Shown: positions 26,901 to 36,600 of the stretch, piece after piece | Layout: each line of letters begins with the position of its first letter | How positions within the stretch are numbered: the stretch's first letter is position 1 | From: a virus | Length of the DNA: 51,590 bases | IMG/VR virus record: IMGVR_UViG_3300023176_005023 | Span: 1 to 51,590 of that record | Direction: 5' to 3' (one strand) | Notes under the pieces: generated by a model | Seen by the model: only the letters and a program-made list of their open reading frames with translations | Databases searched by the model: none | Told to the model about the DNA's origin: nothing | Made by a program: the position numbers and the translations under genes

Positions 26901-29900
26901 TGCTTTGTACCGTTGTACATAATTTCTGTTTGAGCATTATCATACCAACGAGTCATCCACTCATTGCGAGTATCGTTGTAGATACCAGCATTCACGTTTC
27001 CATCTGACATGAATACCCAATCATCTTGGATAGCATAACCTGCCCATCCACCTTTAGCGCCACCAACTCTAATAGAGCCGTAGTCACCAGAAGGTGAATC
27101 TATAATGTATGTAGAGCCATCAATTTGATACTGATTAGCTCTTTGTACGTTGTGAAGAGATGTGCCGGCTTGATCAGTATAATATGCAGTATTGTTTCTA
27201 TCGTAGTATCTTGTAGCATATGCTTCGTTTTGTACATATAATCTACCACGGTTATCAGTACCTCTGAGGTTACCAACATACCAAGCACCCGTAGAACTAA
27301 CACCACCATTATATTGAAGAGCTCCAGTAGAAGCAGTTGTATAGAAACCAATACCGGAATCTTCGTTTGTTTTACCAGTACCAGTACGGAAGTCTTCTGC
27401 TGTAATCATTGCTACAGTATCAGCATCTGTACCACTAATACCTGACGCACTTACCCCTGAAGCACCAGTTACTTTAAACTGAAGTTGACCATACATGTCG
27501 CCCGGTGAAGTAGCGTTACTTGGAGCAGAATTAATTTCCAACTTAGTTGGAGTATTTGCGCCGGCAGCATTAGCTGTTCCGCCTGTAACTTGGAATGTTT
27601 GATGAGAGTATGTTCTACCTGAAGCAATTTGAATTCTGTTACCGGCGCTTCCAGCTCTACGAAGATTTAAGTCTTCATTATAACTATGAACTTCACCAGT
27701 GTCAACAGTAATTCCTTTATTAAAATAGAATTTATCACGGTCTGTTTGAATATGAGCCCACGACGTGTTCATCGGACCGAAGTCAATGTAACCGGAAGGA
27801 GTACTCAGCCTCCAACCATTTGCTACACCCTGAGGTTCAAACGTGTAAGAAGTGTTTGCTCTGTCAACAAGCTTATGAGTACGAAGTTCATTGATAACAT
27901 CAACATAAGTTGTATAGATGTTCATCTCTTCGTTGCCACCTGCAGAGAAACCAATTGTATCTGCTGCTTTGCGATACATACCTGTGTTTGTATCAGATAC
28001 AAATGAGTATGTTGGTGAACCTAGTTGACCGTTTCCGCCAAGAACTTCACCTGCAATTTTAAGAGCAACATCTGTATTAGCAGGATCTAGATAGTAAGTC
28101 GTGTCGTCCTTATCTACGAATCTTGTTGCTTCGATGTCATTATTAGCTTGGAACTTAACGCTGTTACTTACTTTAAGGTAAGAAGCATTGTCCATATACA
28201 AACCGCTTCCAGAACCGAACGCAAGTTCATCTTGTGTCAATATAGTTGAATTAGAAGTTCCAACCACAAAGCCATCGGCCGCACCATTAACTATAACCGA
28301 GCCATCTACGTGTAATTTGTTACCATTGACTGCACCAGTTACGAGTGTAGCATTATCATGAGAAGCATTTGTAGCGCTATCGTTATTGACAATTACGTCA
28401 CCGCTGTTTAGAATTGCAAACTTACCACTTGCTCCACTATCATAGAAATACCAATCTTTATCTTGATCACTGATAAAGTAAGCATGTTGTTGAGAACTAC
28501 CACGAATACTGAAATCTACTTGTGCAGCTTCTCCAAAGTTAATTAATCTGTTAGCATCTGCAAATGGATTGCTACCCATTTGGCCTGTTGTTCTTACAGA
28601 TAGTCTTGCTGCTGGAGCATTATCACCAATACCAACGTTACCTCTGGTTGCGCTAGCAAGAGATATATTTAAGTTGCTTGTTGCCTTCGTGGAAAGAGAA
28701 CCTAAAGACAACATATCGTCGTCAGCTAACATGTAGCCAGTAGCGAACGATCCGCCTTGATCTAGAATAATACCAATGCGCTGATCGGTAGATGTAAGTC
28801 TAATATAATCACTAGTTCCGGTGTTTACTTCAAACTGATATATGTGAGAATTAGTGCCGATACCAACGTGACCGTCATCGTTAATGTTAACAGCCTCAAT
28901 GCCATTAGAGTAAATGCTGAAATTATCAGGTGCACTCCATCCCAAATAACTATTAGTATCTCCATTGTGGAAAAGATAATCATCTAATCCTAATGAATGA
29001 AATACTGAGTCGTCAGCAGGATTTGCATAATAAGTAGTGTTGTCTCTGTCATAGAAGTAAGATGCTCTAATACCACCGGATGGTGTAACATCTACATAAG
29101 TATTTCTTACATCTAATCTTAGTGCTCCGTTTGTTGAAATGCCAACTCTGTCTGCGCCTGGAGTGTACAAGCCGGTATTTGTATCAGATCCAAATGAATA
29201 CGTTGGAAGAGCTGCAGTTCCGCTAGCACCTCTTGCTTGCCCAGCAAAAGATAATGAAACTCCAGTATCACCGAAGTTTGCATAATAAGAATTATTATCA
29301 GAGTCATAATAAGCAGGAGCATAAACATTTTGAGTAAAGTCCGCAGAATCGCTATCAATATTTACTCGCTCGCCGCCACCTGTATAGATTTTAAATACGT
29401 TATCCGCTGAGAAACCAAAGTATGATGTTGTATTACCACGATGACGAATAAAATCATCTAAGTCGATACGTTGCATCTCAGATATACCGGCAGGATTTGT
29501 AAAGTATGCAGTATCATTTGCATCTACAAATCTTGGAGCAACTAGATCTGTGCCAACAGTAACTGCAGAAGCAGTCGTCGTGAATACAGTGTTACCACCT
29601 GCCGTTAGAGTAATTTGGTTATCGGTAAATTCTAGATAGGTGTCTGTATCACCATTGTGAAGCAATCTATCATCGATGCCTACTCTGTTCATTACAGACG
29701 TTGCAGCGAAATCACCATAATAAGCTTGGTTGTCGTTATCGTAATATGTCGGTGAATACATCGCATTGACTGCTGTCACACCGTTATTGTTAACAACAAG
29801 TCTTTGGGAGTTACCAGTTCTAACTTCTAAAGAGTCAGCAGCATTAAAATTAATGAAGGTGTCTGCGTCGCCGTCTGCAATGATTTGACCGTACAACTCG

Positions 29901-31042
29901 ATATCATTTATATGAGATGTGGCCGCGGGTTCTACGTAATAAGAAGCATTGTCTGCATCTACAAATTGCTCAGCGACAACATTTCTTCCTACAATCCAGT
30001 CATCATTAGTATCTGATCTTGCAGCATAGTTAAGTGAAGAGTTTAAGAAACCAATTTCACCAAGACTTGAATACAGAGATCTGTTAACGTTTTGGCCGTC
30101 CATAATAAGCTGAGCGCCGGCCGCAGTATTATTACCAAGAGTTAGAGTTCCTTGGAAGATATAGTTGCCTGTTCCAGTATCATTTGCATCTGAACGCAAG
30201 AATTGAGCAGCTTCTAATCCGTCGACAGTGTCTGCATCAAAACCATTACCGGAGCCTTCATCAGCAGTTGTAATAATTCTACCAAGTGGGGTACCGTTTG
30301 TTTCAATCTGCCAATAATCAGATGTTTCATTCCACACAAGAGCTGGGTTTGTAAGAGTACCGCGTTCTACTTCAATACCAGCATTTTCTGTTGGAGTACT
30401 TCCTGTATAGTTTGCATTTAGAGTGATAATGTTATCAGAAAGTAGAATCTCTTCTGTATTGATATATGTAGTTACACCTTGTACTGTGAGGTTGCCCGTA
30501 ATAGTAAGGCTACCGTCCATAGTATCATCTTCATCTGCACGAAGGAATTGTAGTGAATCAAGTCCATCGAGTAAGTCGGCGTCCAAACCAGAACCTGCGC
30601 CATCGTTACCAGCATTCCAGAATACGTTACCTAGATACTGCGGCTCGCGTTTAAAGTCAATACCAGTTGAGCTAAATTCAAGATCGGTTGCACCATTATA
30701 AACAATTTCAACACCGTCGGTATCGTCATAGAATCTAATACCATTGTTTTGACCTGAGTTAGTAAGCTCATAATCACCTGAACCAAAATTTACAAGTTGA
30801 AGACTATCTGAATCACCTCTAAATTCTGCGATAATTGAATTTGCCGCATGACCTCCAGTATTGAAGATCTGCATTGTTGCTAAACTTGCATTTGATTGAG
30901 TAAACGATGCCGATCCAGTAAATAGTGAACTACCGGTTACTTGTAACTCGTCTGTGCTGTTAAATGAAGTTGAGCCTACTACAATCGCACCAGTTGGTGA
31001 CAATAGGCCATTTTTGACTATAAACTTTTTATCGTTTGCCAT
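20942..31042 (-). CDS. Giant tail fibre (3366 residues) with about 20 YYDxxNTxYYxxPA modules
   Basis: This is the largest complete gene here. The N-terminus is MANDKKFIVKNGLLSPTGAI. It is built mainly from modules of the form (F/Y)YDxxNTxYYxxPAxTSxMN separated by 100-200-residue variable beta-rich segments; I count about 20 copies. The C-terminal 130 residues (RWADLAERYSADDIYEPGTL and on to the end NGIVEVKV) match a conserved fibre-end domain of T4-like phages, possibly related to self-processing tail-appendage ends. I use the ATG at 31042 with GGAGAG 8 bases upstream; a GTG 9 bases earlier would overlap that site. A late promoter lies 43 bases upstream. It is probably a long or side tail fibre; the exact structure is unknown. 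Confidence 0.88.
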   Translation of the reverse strand: MANDKKFIVKNGLLSPTGAIVVGSTSFNSTDELQVTGSSLFTGSASFTQSNASLATMQIFNTGGHAANSIIAEFRGDSDSLQLVNFGSGDYELTNSGQNNGIRFYDDTDGVEIVYNGATDLEFSSTGIDFKREPQYLGNVFWNAGNDGAGSGLDADLLDGLDSLQFLRADEDDTMDGSLTITGNLTVQGVTTYINTEEILLSDNIITLNANYTGSTPTENAGIEVERGTLTNPALVWNETSDYWQIETNGTPLGRIITTADEGSGNGFDADTVDGLEAAQFLRSDANDTGTGNYIFQGTLTLGNNTAAGAQLIMDGQNVNRSLYSSLGEIGFLNSSLNYAARSDTNDDWIVGRNVVAEQFVDADNASYYVEPAATSHINDIELYGQIIADGDADTFINFNAADSLEVRTGNSQRLVVNNNGVTAVNAMYSPTYYDNDNQAYYGDFAATSVMNRVGIDDRLLHNGDTDTYLEFTDNQITLTAGGNTVFTTTASAVTVGTDLVAPRFVDANDTAYFTNPAGISEMQRIDLDDFIRHRGNTTSYFGFSADNVFKIYTGGGERVNIDSDSADFTQNVYAPAYYDSDNNSYYANFGDTGVSLSFAGQARGASGTAALPTYSFGSDTNTGLYTPGADRVGISTNGALRLDVRNTYVDVTPSGGIRASYFYDRDNTTYYANPADDSVFHSLGLDDYLFHNGDTNSYLGWSAPDNFSIYSNGIEAVNINDDGHVGIGTNSHIYQFEVNTGTSDYIRLTSTDQRIGIILDQGGSFATGYMLADDDMLSLGSLSTKATSNLNISLASATRGNVGIGDNAPAARLSVRTTGQMGSNPFADANRLINFGEAAQVDFSIRGSSQQHAYFISDQDKDWYFYDSGASGKFAILNSGDVIVNNDSATNASHDNATLVTGAVNGNKLHVDGSVIVNGAADGFVVGTSNSTILTQDELAFGSGSGLYMDNASYLKVSNSVKFQANNDIEATRFVDKDDTTYYLDPANTDVALKIAGEVLGGNGQLGSPTYSFVSDTNTGMYRKAADTIGFSAGGNEEMNIYTTYVDVINELRTHKLVDRANTSYTFEPQGVANGWRLSTPSGYIDFGPMNTSWAHIQTDRDKFYFNKGITVDTGEVHSYNEDLNLRRAGSAGNRIQIASGRTYSHQTFQVTGGTANAAGANTPTKLEINSAPSNATSPGDMYGQLQFKVTGASGVSASGISGTDADTVAMITAEDFRTGTGKTNEDSGIGFYTTASTGALQYNGGVSSTGAWYVGNLRGTDNRGRLYVQNEAYATRYYDRNNTAYYTDQAGTSLHNVQRANQYQIDGSTYIIDSPSGDYGSIRVGGAKGGWAGYAIQDDWVFMSDGNVNAGIYNDTRNEWMTRWYDNAQTEIMYNGTKQAETGNGYLLANNQMRAPIYYDSADTAYWGDFASDSRMKSISVGDQARISTDSTYPFKIHHANRYLAAFKNSAADANYPWLVHDDRNNRSNFIVHFNSIGDRFWFEENGDFQAYGTGRFANIALNGGNEDLSLIKAYGSGKADTVIFDGTEYWEKRVIQVMQGAEDSATTSTADFVKNNDGPFEASYALRTSGYRTFDSDYIAVEPGMEIYGEISARLVSGSDSGGTRYLYMGVRRYDKDKNPIAGNDGITYFVASAANVTSTGWTTYKAHHTIPTSHSPFNGSDGGGCKYIRVIVLMNYAGSGAVREFGPPIVRRTNYLSNIDAQEARFSGNLYAPIFYDSNDNNFYVNPASTSKMNTVDASNFRDRDNTARYMNPATGGSVEGSWNWNNGTIDNLNDIAFNDPGPNEGIRWKGGTDWRIYESPDDLTTNSGGNLQFTATTGGAQQYQFRATNGGSLQARGDMRAPIFYDINNTSYYINPNSTGEAMRLAGRVRLDNNGTEVWMDMLGDANNEGRMRFMNYNGDVGIEFSDLTGGSSTGDSSFMFGMDDKFTGNMFLRFNSGSLFGADFTSSGTELMTWMYNGRVGINATSPSYTFHVGGEAYASSNMRSPIYYDSNNTSYYGNFASESRMSNIRLYSSNSLYFNTGTSTANFRSQTTGGPVTFDMIQDTGTNSNSVDYGVLRLARANHDNSSSSVGAGFYFRLKDNGGTYREYAGISGNKTTSGASGGKLRFMHYGRTLMGEMDSAQFYHNASVRAPIFYDTNDTNYYLDPASTSNLNTVQAADAFRSDRYEELGGGFLLRDGSSTGPGRHLNLWDSTSDPSQADGGVTGISWGQRSDSQPYYMIYVDKENYGGDYSKLRLNWHTGIQIGANKSYGGTRFYNDSRRDAGGGSEIFSVGKGDDNVRVENILFADSMYDNDNTSYYVDPAGTSNLNGLTVGGYSQNQPWTGRWYNTSTYVYDSTNGTRYYWIRVGRTNTGGAKGILEYYAKDDVNYSGFVKGTVVVSSWNNSTMSVGHQTNYPNDSITPEVRIDNNRYLWLRMNGCTWDSQLWWRWIRQDGITTNDGSTKVEPGSPADSTNTILSGQGFRGTLGSVAGGSPYNMRSYFGNITAQGDVRGTVFYDQSNTSYFFDGNSTSRMNGTNVDYRYRPGHSRGHLVGSYNNIGANSTKTNPIYTIGSNYNPTDGNLENMYGIGYSHPNANYDGINSVLGGWGLYVAADGDARVGLDGSNGRVYATGAAYIPIYYDKNDTNYYGDFAGTTRLNVLRFNSVTGSGGSATQGVSAVGQFGQWYNHNTYTDFNAAVNHWGWSYVQGNTNAPNTGSSQWYRVRTSLGQEYGLNYGSSDYWLEVAYPRSNYTGSVGSAWMRTCEAGSVNGWEQIGSYIRGTGQASSDYRAPIFYDSNDTNYYINPNGNSNISTMDFDRLVGPANSTRDKIRVYSSSSYAIGMQSDVTFGALNDWAMTFQFNDEDDRGFWWGDTGHTTAQGAMSLTTNGDLTVARRISSGFGGSTTSGPAYTLDINGTSYLRGSVYGDIYYDRNDSGYYADPASTTKLNELSLNGKISFVDTGGSYTYEGYIFYGDRTTRGTPNTNSTVYNYGLDGYGLILQTGYSSDVGFIKITDDGVMVGGAADENVFVVWDEDAQSTRFYVDNSGNSQSYTSMRAPIFYDRNNTFYYTNPAGTSRMNSLDIRGNIDNDGWYRNDSDGRGLRNDANGTDFYATNSQEWRMTGNNNDSAMNLRGLATFDGRSRFWIHGEGDSSSDSLWQGFLNSGGEWMFRMTHRDGYSPGMRFNEPDVQWTGDPGNDRGKIEYHSDRFYIVGGGNSNRICQFRRDGSDKAHVDNDGVYNGTATSARWADLAERYSADDIYEPGTLMGIDLDGDAEITVWREGLPMVGVISTEPGVRMNDMGIENDKSKKAKMNPFIALKGRIPAFVSGDVKKGMWLIPDPEAVGKCKGVPYGTPGINSHEIIGIALSNSENGIVEVKV
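21007..21014 (-). promoter_or_regulatory. T4-type late promoter inside the giant fibre, ahead of the CHxS gene
   Basis: A perfect TATAAATA on the minus strand, 65 bases before the ATG at 20942, formed by the codons for part of GINS near the fibre C-terminus. It would let the CHxS protein and the modification operon be transcribed separately from the 10-kb fibre gene. Confidence 0.5.
21840..29960 (-). repeat. Dispersed coding repeats (YYDxxNTxYYxxPA) in the giant fibre
   Basis: About 20 diverged copies of a 20-25-residue module, for example FYDRNNTFYYTNPAGTSRMN and FYDTNDTNYYLDPASTSNLN, occur at irregular spacing of 0.2-0.9 kb. Two copies are also present in the 1394-residue fibre (near 34590 and 34850), suggesting exchange between the genes. 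Confidence 0.85.
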
Positions 31043-31084
31043 TCGGTTCACTCTCCCCAGTTTGGCGTATATTCTGCTTTGATA

Positions 31085-31092
31085 TATTTATA
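31085..31092 (-). promoter_or_regulatory. T4-type late promoter
   Basis: A perfect TATAAATA on the minus strand in the 55-base gap, 43 bases before the giant fibre's ATG. The spacing is almost the same as for the copy at 4854-4861. Confidence 0.65.
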
Positions 31093-31097
31093 AGATG

Positions 31098-33617
31098 TTA
31101 CGTGATCGTAGTACCTACAACTTTAAATACTGTACTTGAGCTTGAAGCAGGTGTTGCTAATAGTTGTACAAAAGGCCCACTGATCGATACGTCAAAGGTT
31201 GCTAGAGAACTACCTGTATACACTGTACCATATTCTGTTGCAATTGCCGTAGATCCATCATGAGTAATTAACAATTTAGAAATATGTCTAGCACTACCTT
31301 GAGTTGCAGTAATTGTTAACTCAGCTCCGCTATATGTTGTAGGGAATACTTGCACTGTTGTCTGTGCTGTAGATGTTGTTGTAGTACTTGATGAAACAAG
31401 AGTAGAGTGACTTAGATTTAAATTACCCTGTACAGTCAAATTGCCGGTCATTGTATCGCCGGTAACGTTTACATATCTAGCATCGGCAGTTGCTTGATCT
31501 AAGTAAGTTCTTACACCTTTTGTTACAGAAATTACGTGACCGAAATCGTCAAAGTCTAAAGCTTCAACAAATTCTTGAGATGCGCCTGTATTTGCAAAAG
31601 CAACATTAGCTTGTGAAGAAGTATCAGTATGACTTATTGTTACGTTAGCACTTAGTGCACCACCACCCGTTAAACCGGTACCAGCAAGAACATGCGTTGT
31701 TTGCGGTACGAAGTTTGAGTCAACTTCAGTTTCAGTATAGTAGCGGTTGTCAAGCTGACCTGCATCCAACTCAGTTTCTGTGTAGTAACGATCATCTAAA
31801 TTCAGAGTACCAAGACTTGTTACATGACCAAAACCATCAACCCCAACGCTTTGTATTACACTACCTTGTACGTTGGTCACAGATGCTTGAGTGCTCGTGT
31901 CTTCGTGCTGAATATGAATTGAAGCATTGTTAGCTTGGTTAAGAGTAAACGTTGTTGAAGCTGCTACCAAACCATTGTTTGCAACAATATCAATCTGGCC
32001 GTCTCCAACCAGACTAGATGCGGTGTTTGCAGATTGATCAAAGATTTCTTGAGCAGAATATCCATCAAGAGTATCTGCGTCCAAACCAGAGCCGGTACCC
32101 ATGAAACCTTCATGGAATATTTTCTTTTCAACGGTGCCAGTACCAGTGACATCATAACTATATCTTAAGCCATCTCTTTGAGGATCTGTTGCCGCTTGAG
32201 TTGGTGTTGTAAATTCTAAGAAACTAGTTGTTGAATTGTCATAAACACGAACACCATTACCATTTATGAAAGATAGCGAGCCTTTTACTGTTCCACCTTG
32301 GCGAAGATATATCGTAGGACTTCCAGTTCCAGATGTAGTATTTACATTGAATTCACTTTCAAAAGTGTCCATCAATGTTTGGTATGTTGTACCATCACCT
32401 GTTGCAATTGTCAAGGTGCTATTCGATGAATTCCAAACTACGTCATCTACACCTGCAACTGCAGTATTAGACATTGCGGTAATACGTCCGTCAGCTGCTA
32501 CAGTTACAACAGGAATTTGAGATGCGCTGCCATATGTTCCGGCAGTAACACCTGTATTCGCTATATCTGCCGTAATACTTAGATTACCATCTGTTGCAGT
32601 GGCTGTACCTGTTACATCTCCAGTTAGTGTAACTTCTGTTTCTGTAGAAACATGGAAAACTGATCCATCACCAGTTTCTAAAGTTATTGTATTATTAGCA
32701 GCAGAATACGTAAAGTTATCCACACCAGCAACAGGAGTAGTATTTGCTGCAGTGATTCGACCTTCGCTATTAATTGTAAGAACTGGGATTGCAGTAGCAG
32801 ATCCATAAGTGTTTGCTGTAACGCCAGTACTTGATAAAGTACCACTAATTACTCCACCTACAGTAAGATTACCGGCAAAGATACCATTGTTAGCAGAAAG
32901 ATCACCTGAACTAGTGTTATGGTCGCTCTCACCCAAAACCGACAAGTTACCGCGAACGACAACATTACTATCGAAAGAAGCAGAGTTTGCTATAATTCTT
33001 TCTGCATTAACGTCACCAGCAAAGTGACCGTTATTTGCACTAACGTCACCTTCAACGTCAAGGGCATCAAAGCCAAGCGTTGAGATGTTAATTGAATTTG
33101 CAGTAAGATCTTCAACTGTTAGATCTTTAAATTCATTTAAGTAGATATTATATATTGTACCATCACCAGTTGTTAATGTCAACTGATTATTTGCAGAATC
33201 CCAAGTAAAATCATCAACACCTGCAACAGGAGTAGTATTAGCAGAAGTAATTCTACCATCAGCATCTACTGTAATAATTGGAATGGCTGTAGAAGATCCA
33301 TAGGTGTTTGCTGTAACACCCGTGGCTGTATTAGTGAAGTTAGCCCAATCTAAGTAATATGATCCCTCTTGACCATCTAGAAGATCTGCATCTAATCCTG
33401 AGTTAGCGCCATCAACTCCCGACAGAAGTGAGAGGATAGCGGCCGCATCAAGGTCTGCCGAAACATCTACAATAGATTCGGTATTGGCAACTGGATCGAA
33501 TTTCTTGAAGTAAAGTTTACCATCAGCTGTGTTAATTGCTACCTCACCCAGCTCCAACTGGGCAGTAGTAGGCACACGTCCAGCGACGGCACTACGCTTT
33601 AATTTAATTGTTGACAT
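31098..33617 (-). CDS. Tail fibre protein with IKLKRSAVAG N-terminus
   Basis: The 839-residue protein starts MSTIKLKRSAVAGRVPTTAQ and continues LELGEVAINTADGKLYFKK, a module very common at the N-terminus of phage fibres and repeat-rich tail proteins. The body has repeated TGVTANTYGSATAIPVLTIN-type and VAGVDDFTWDSANNQLTL-type beta units, LDADTLDGYSAQEIFDQSAN, and YYTETELD repeats. The last 110 residues (VQVFPTTYSGAELTITATQG, then HISKLLITHDGSTAIATEYG) form a conserved C-terminal domain seen in fibres of T4-like marine phages. AAAGGGA precedes the ATG. The gap upstream contains a 12-base palindrome but no clear late promoter. Confidence 0.87.
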   Translation of the reverse strand: MSTIKLKRSAVAGRVPTTAQLELGEVAINTADGKLYFKKFDPVANTESIVDVSADLDAAAILSLLSGVDGANSGLDADLLDGQEGSYYLDWANFTNTATGVTANTYGSSTAIPIITVDADGRITSANTTPVAGVDDFTWDSANNQLTLTTGDGTIYNIYLNEFKDLTVEDLTANSINISTLGFDALDVEGDVSANNGHFAGDVNAERIIANSASFDSNVVVRGNLSVLGESDHNTSSGDLSANNGIFAGNLTVGGVISGTLSSTGVTANTYGSATAIPVLTINSEGRITAANTTPVAGVDNFTYSAANNTITLETGDGSVFHVSTETEVTLTGDVTGTATATDGNLSITADIANTGVTAGTYGSASQIPVVTVAADGRITAMSNTAVAGVDDVVWNSSNSTLTIATGDGTTYQTLMDTFESEFNVNTTSGTGSPTIYLRQGGTVKGSLSFINGNGVRVYDNSTTSFLEFTTPTQAATDPQRDGLRYSYDVTGTGTVEKKIFHEGFMGTGSGLDADTLDGYSAQEIFDQSANTASSLVGDGQIDIVANNGLVAASTTFTLNQANNASIHIQHEDTSTQASVTNVQGSVIQSVGVDGFGHVTSLGTLNLDDRYYTETELDAGQLDNRYYTETEVDSNFVPQTTHVLAGTGLTGGGALSANVTISHTDTSSQANVAFANTGASQEFVEALDFDDFGHVISVTKGVRTYLDQATADARYVNVTGDTMTGNLTVQGNLNLSHSTLVSSSTTTTSTAQTTVQVFPTTYSGAELTITATQGSARHISKLLITHDGSTAIATEYGTVYTGSSLATFDVSISGPFVQLLATPASSSSTVFKVVGTTIT

Positions 33618-33639
33618 ATGTATGTCCCTTTGTTATAAT

Positions 33640-33651
33640 ACCTATATAGGT
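33640..33651. other. 12-base perfect palindrome in an intergenic gap
   Basis: ACCTATATAGGT lies in the 57-base gap between two fibre genes. It has no loop and no T-run, so it is not a terminator. A protein-binding site is possible but there is nothing else to support it. Confidence 0.25.
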
Positions 33652-33674
33652 TACAAAATAATAATAGTTGTTTC

Positions 33675-36600
33675 TTAGAATGTTCCTCCATCAATCTCAT
33701 TAATAGCAATAGCAACTTGGCCGGCCGTGACGGTTGTATCTACACCATCTGTACCGATAAATGTTAAGCTTGTGCCGAGAGTGATTTCAGTATTCGCACC
33801 GTTTTCATCAACAATCGTAAATGGTTTTGCTTCTAGTGTATCATTATTTATTTCAAGCGTAGAATTATCTACATTAACAGAGAACGTCGTACCTGTCAAG
33901 GTTAAACCGTCTCCACCAGAATATGTTCCCTCACCTGAGAACTGATACCAACTTACATCATCTGTTCCAAGACTAAATGTTTCAGCATCGTTAACAGTTG
34001 CAACATATCCAGTACCTCCATTTGTGGTACCGTCAGTTACAAATTGGAAAGATCCAGGAATTTCTGATGATTCGTTAAAGTATTCTCCTCTAGTAAGTAC
34101 CCAAGGAGTTCCACCACTACCAACCTCAGTGACTTCATATGAGCCATTTTCTTCTGCGTTAGTTTGATCTTTAACAAGTACTCTATCTCCAACATTCCAT
34201 GAAATGACGCCATCTACAGAGAAAGCGACATTAGTGTTGGCCGTAAGAGTTCCTGCACCGTTATTATATACTGCACCTAGATCTACTGTTGTTGCAGCAA
34301 GAGCTGAAGGAATAACTCGTAGACCTTGTACTGTATTATCTACATAAGATTTATTGGCAGCATCACTACCAGCTGTAGGTGCAGCAACATTTGTAATTCT
34401 AGAGCTGTTGACATTTAATTCAAGAGCTGTTCCAGTACTGATTGAAACACCGTTAGCTTGAAGTTGCAGATCTTGCCCGTTGTCTACATATATTCTTCTA
34501 TCTGCACCTGATCCACCGATCTTAACATCAGAAGCTTGTACTACTGTTTCAACTTGAATATGTTTAAGGAATGAGTTTGTACCACCTGGATGCAAGAAAT
34601 ATGTTTGAGCATCAGCATCTACAAATCTTTCAGCTTTAACATCACCATTTTGTACAATCCAATCACCAGACTGTTTATCAGCATAAGCTGCAAAGTTGAA
34701 TGTCTGATCAAGGAAACCTATCTGCCCGCCTGTAGCATAGATATATGCAGAAGAAGACGCGCCATCTTTCATCTCAATTTGAGAATATGCTTGTCCTTCT
34801 CCAACTTTCAAACCTTTAATAATAGAGGTTCCGTTTGGATCCATGTAATAGGCGTTGTCGTCTGAATCGTAATATCTTGGAGCAAAAACGTTACCAGTAA
34901 ATACCGCACCTGAGGTGGTAGAATATCTTGTATCTAGATATGCATAGTCCAGAATAAGATCCGGCGTAGATCCTGCAGACTGAGTATGAGTAACATTGAT
35001 ACCACTGTTATTAGCAGAAGATGTAACGTCGTTAACGTAGTTTGCAGTAATCGTAACTGGGATTGTAACATCACCGGCTTGTACTACTGTATTTGAACCA
35101 CTTACATCTCCACCTAGATTAATATCAAAGTTTGTAACTTCTGCATAAATTTGGTCGTTAGCATCAATGTTAAAGAAGTTGATACCTTTATTAAGACCCC
35201 CGGCCTGAGCGTCCGTAAACATGAGACCAACGAGGTCATGCACAGTTTCTGTAAAGTCAGGAATCGCGTTTGCTTGAAGCTCAACCGGAATCTCTGTAGC
35301 AAAATCGATACGGCCGTCTGCAGTAATTCTAATACGAGGAGTAAATCCATCATTACCGTAGATACCTGTAGATCCTACCATTGGCTCAGTAAGGCCAATC
35401 TCGAAAGAGTTGTTTGCTTGATCTGGAACACCTTTTACTTCCAACTGATCTTCAGTGAAAGTAATCGTTGGGCTTTGAATCAGGTTAATATAGTTGTAAG
35501 TATTTGCACCGTTATCACCTGAAATAATATTCAAGTTGGATGTAAATGTATCGACATAAGCTTTATTTGCAGCATCGGTGGCAGCAGTAGGAGTTGCAAC
35601 ATCAGTGATTCTATTATTGTTTACACTGATATTTCCAGTGGCATCAAGATTTAGATCACCAGCAGATGTAATAGTAGAATTAGCAACTATGTTTGTTCCA
35701 ATGGTAAGTTTCTTAACACCGGCTGTAAAGAATTCTAATTCATCATTGTCTGCATTTGGAGATGATTCGGCAGTAATCTTTGTATCTTGGTCGATGTCAA
35801 TTACTGAACCAGCAAGACCCGCCCATGCTACTCCGTCGTAACCCTCGAAGCGAGAATCATCTGTGTTATAGCGTAACATACCAGTTACTGCTGACGGTCT
35901 TTCTGCTACATTACCAACTGGAATCTTAACGGCACCTGTTGTGTCAATAGTAATAACTTCATCACTACTGTCAAGTGTATCTACAAATAGTTTGTTCCAA
36001 TTTTTAGTGGTAGAACCCAAGTTGTAAGTTCTATCTGCATCTGGAATTAAGTTACTTTCAAAATCAGCAACCACTTGAATGGCATCTGTGTTTGCATCAC
36101 CAATAGTAATGTTACCGCCGATATTAACGTTTCCAGTTACATCAACATTTCCATAAAAATAAGCAGTATTTGAAGAATCTATTTTTGCAGCAAGTGTTCC
36201 GCCAGTAATAAATCTTAATTCGTCATTATCAGAGCCAGGTGAAGTTTCAGCTGTAATTTTTGTATCTTGGTCAACATCAATAACGCCTCCCAAACCGGAC
36301 CAAGCTGTTCCGTCATATCCTTCAAACTGGCCGTCTTGATTATTAAAACGAATCATACCTTGAACGGCTGTTGGACGTTCTGCAGTATTTCCTCTTGGAA
36401 TCGTAATGGCGCCTGTTGTATCAATTACAACATTAACATTGGCAAGCATTTGAGTGGAATCTAAAAGAAGTGTTTGTGTTCCACCAGTGAAAAATTTAAG
36501 TTGGTCGTTGTCAGAACCCGCACTATTTTCCGCTTGAATTTTTGTATCTTGGTCAACATCAATAACACCACCGAGTCCTGACCAAGCAATACCATCATAA

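Noticed and set aside
33640-33651. Palindrome ACCTATATAGGT as a terminator
   Set aside because: It has no loop, is AT-rich in the centre and is not followed by a T-run on either strand.
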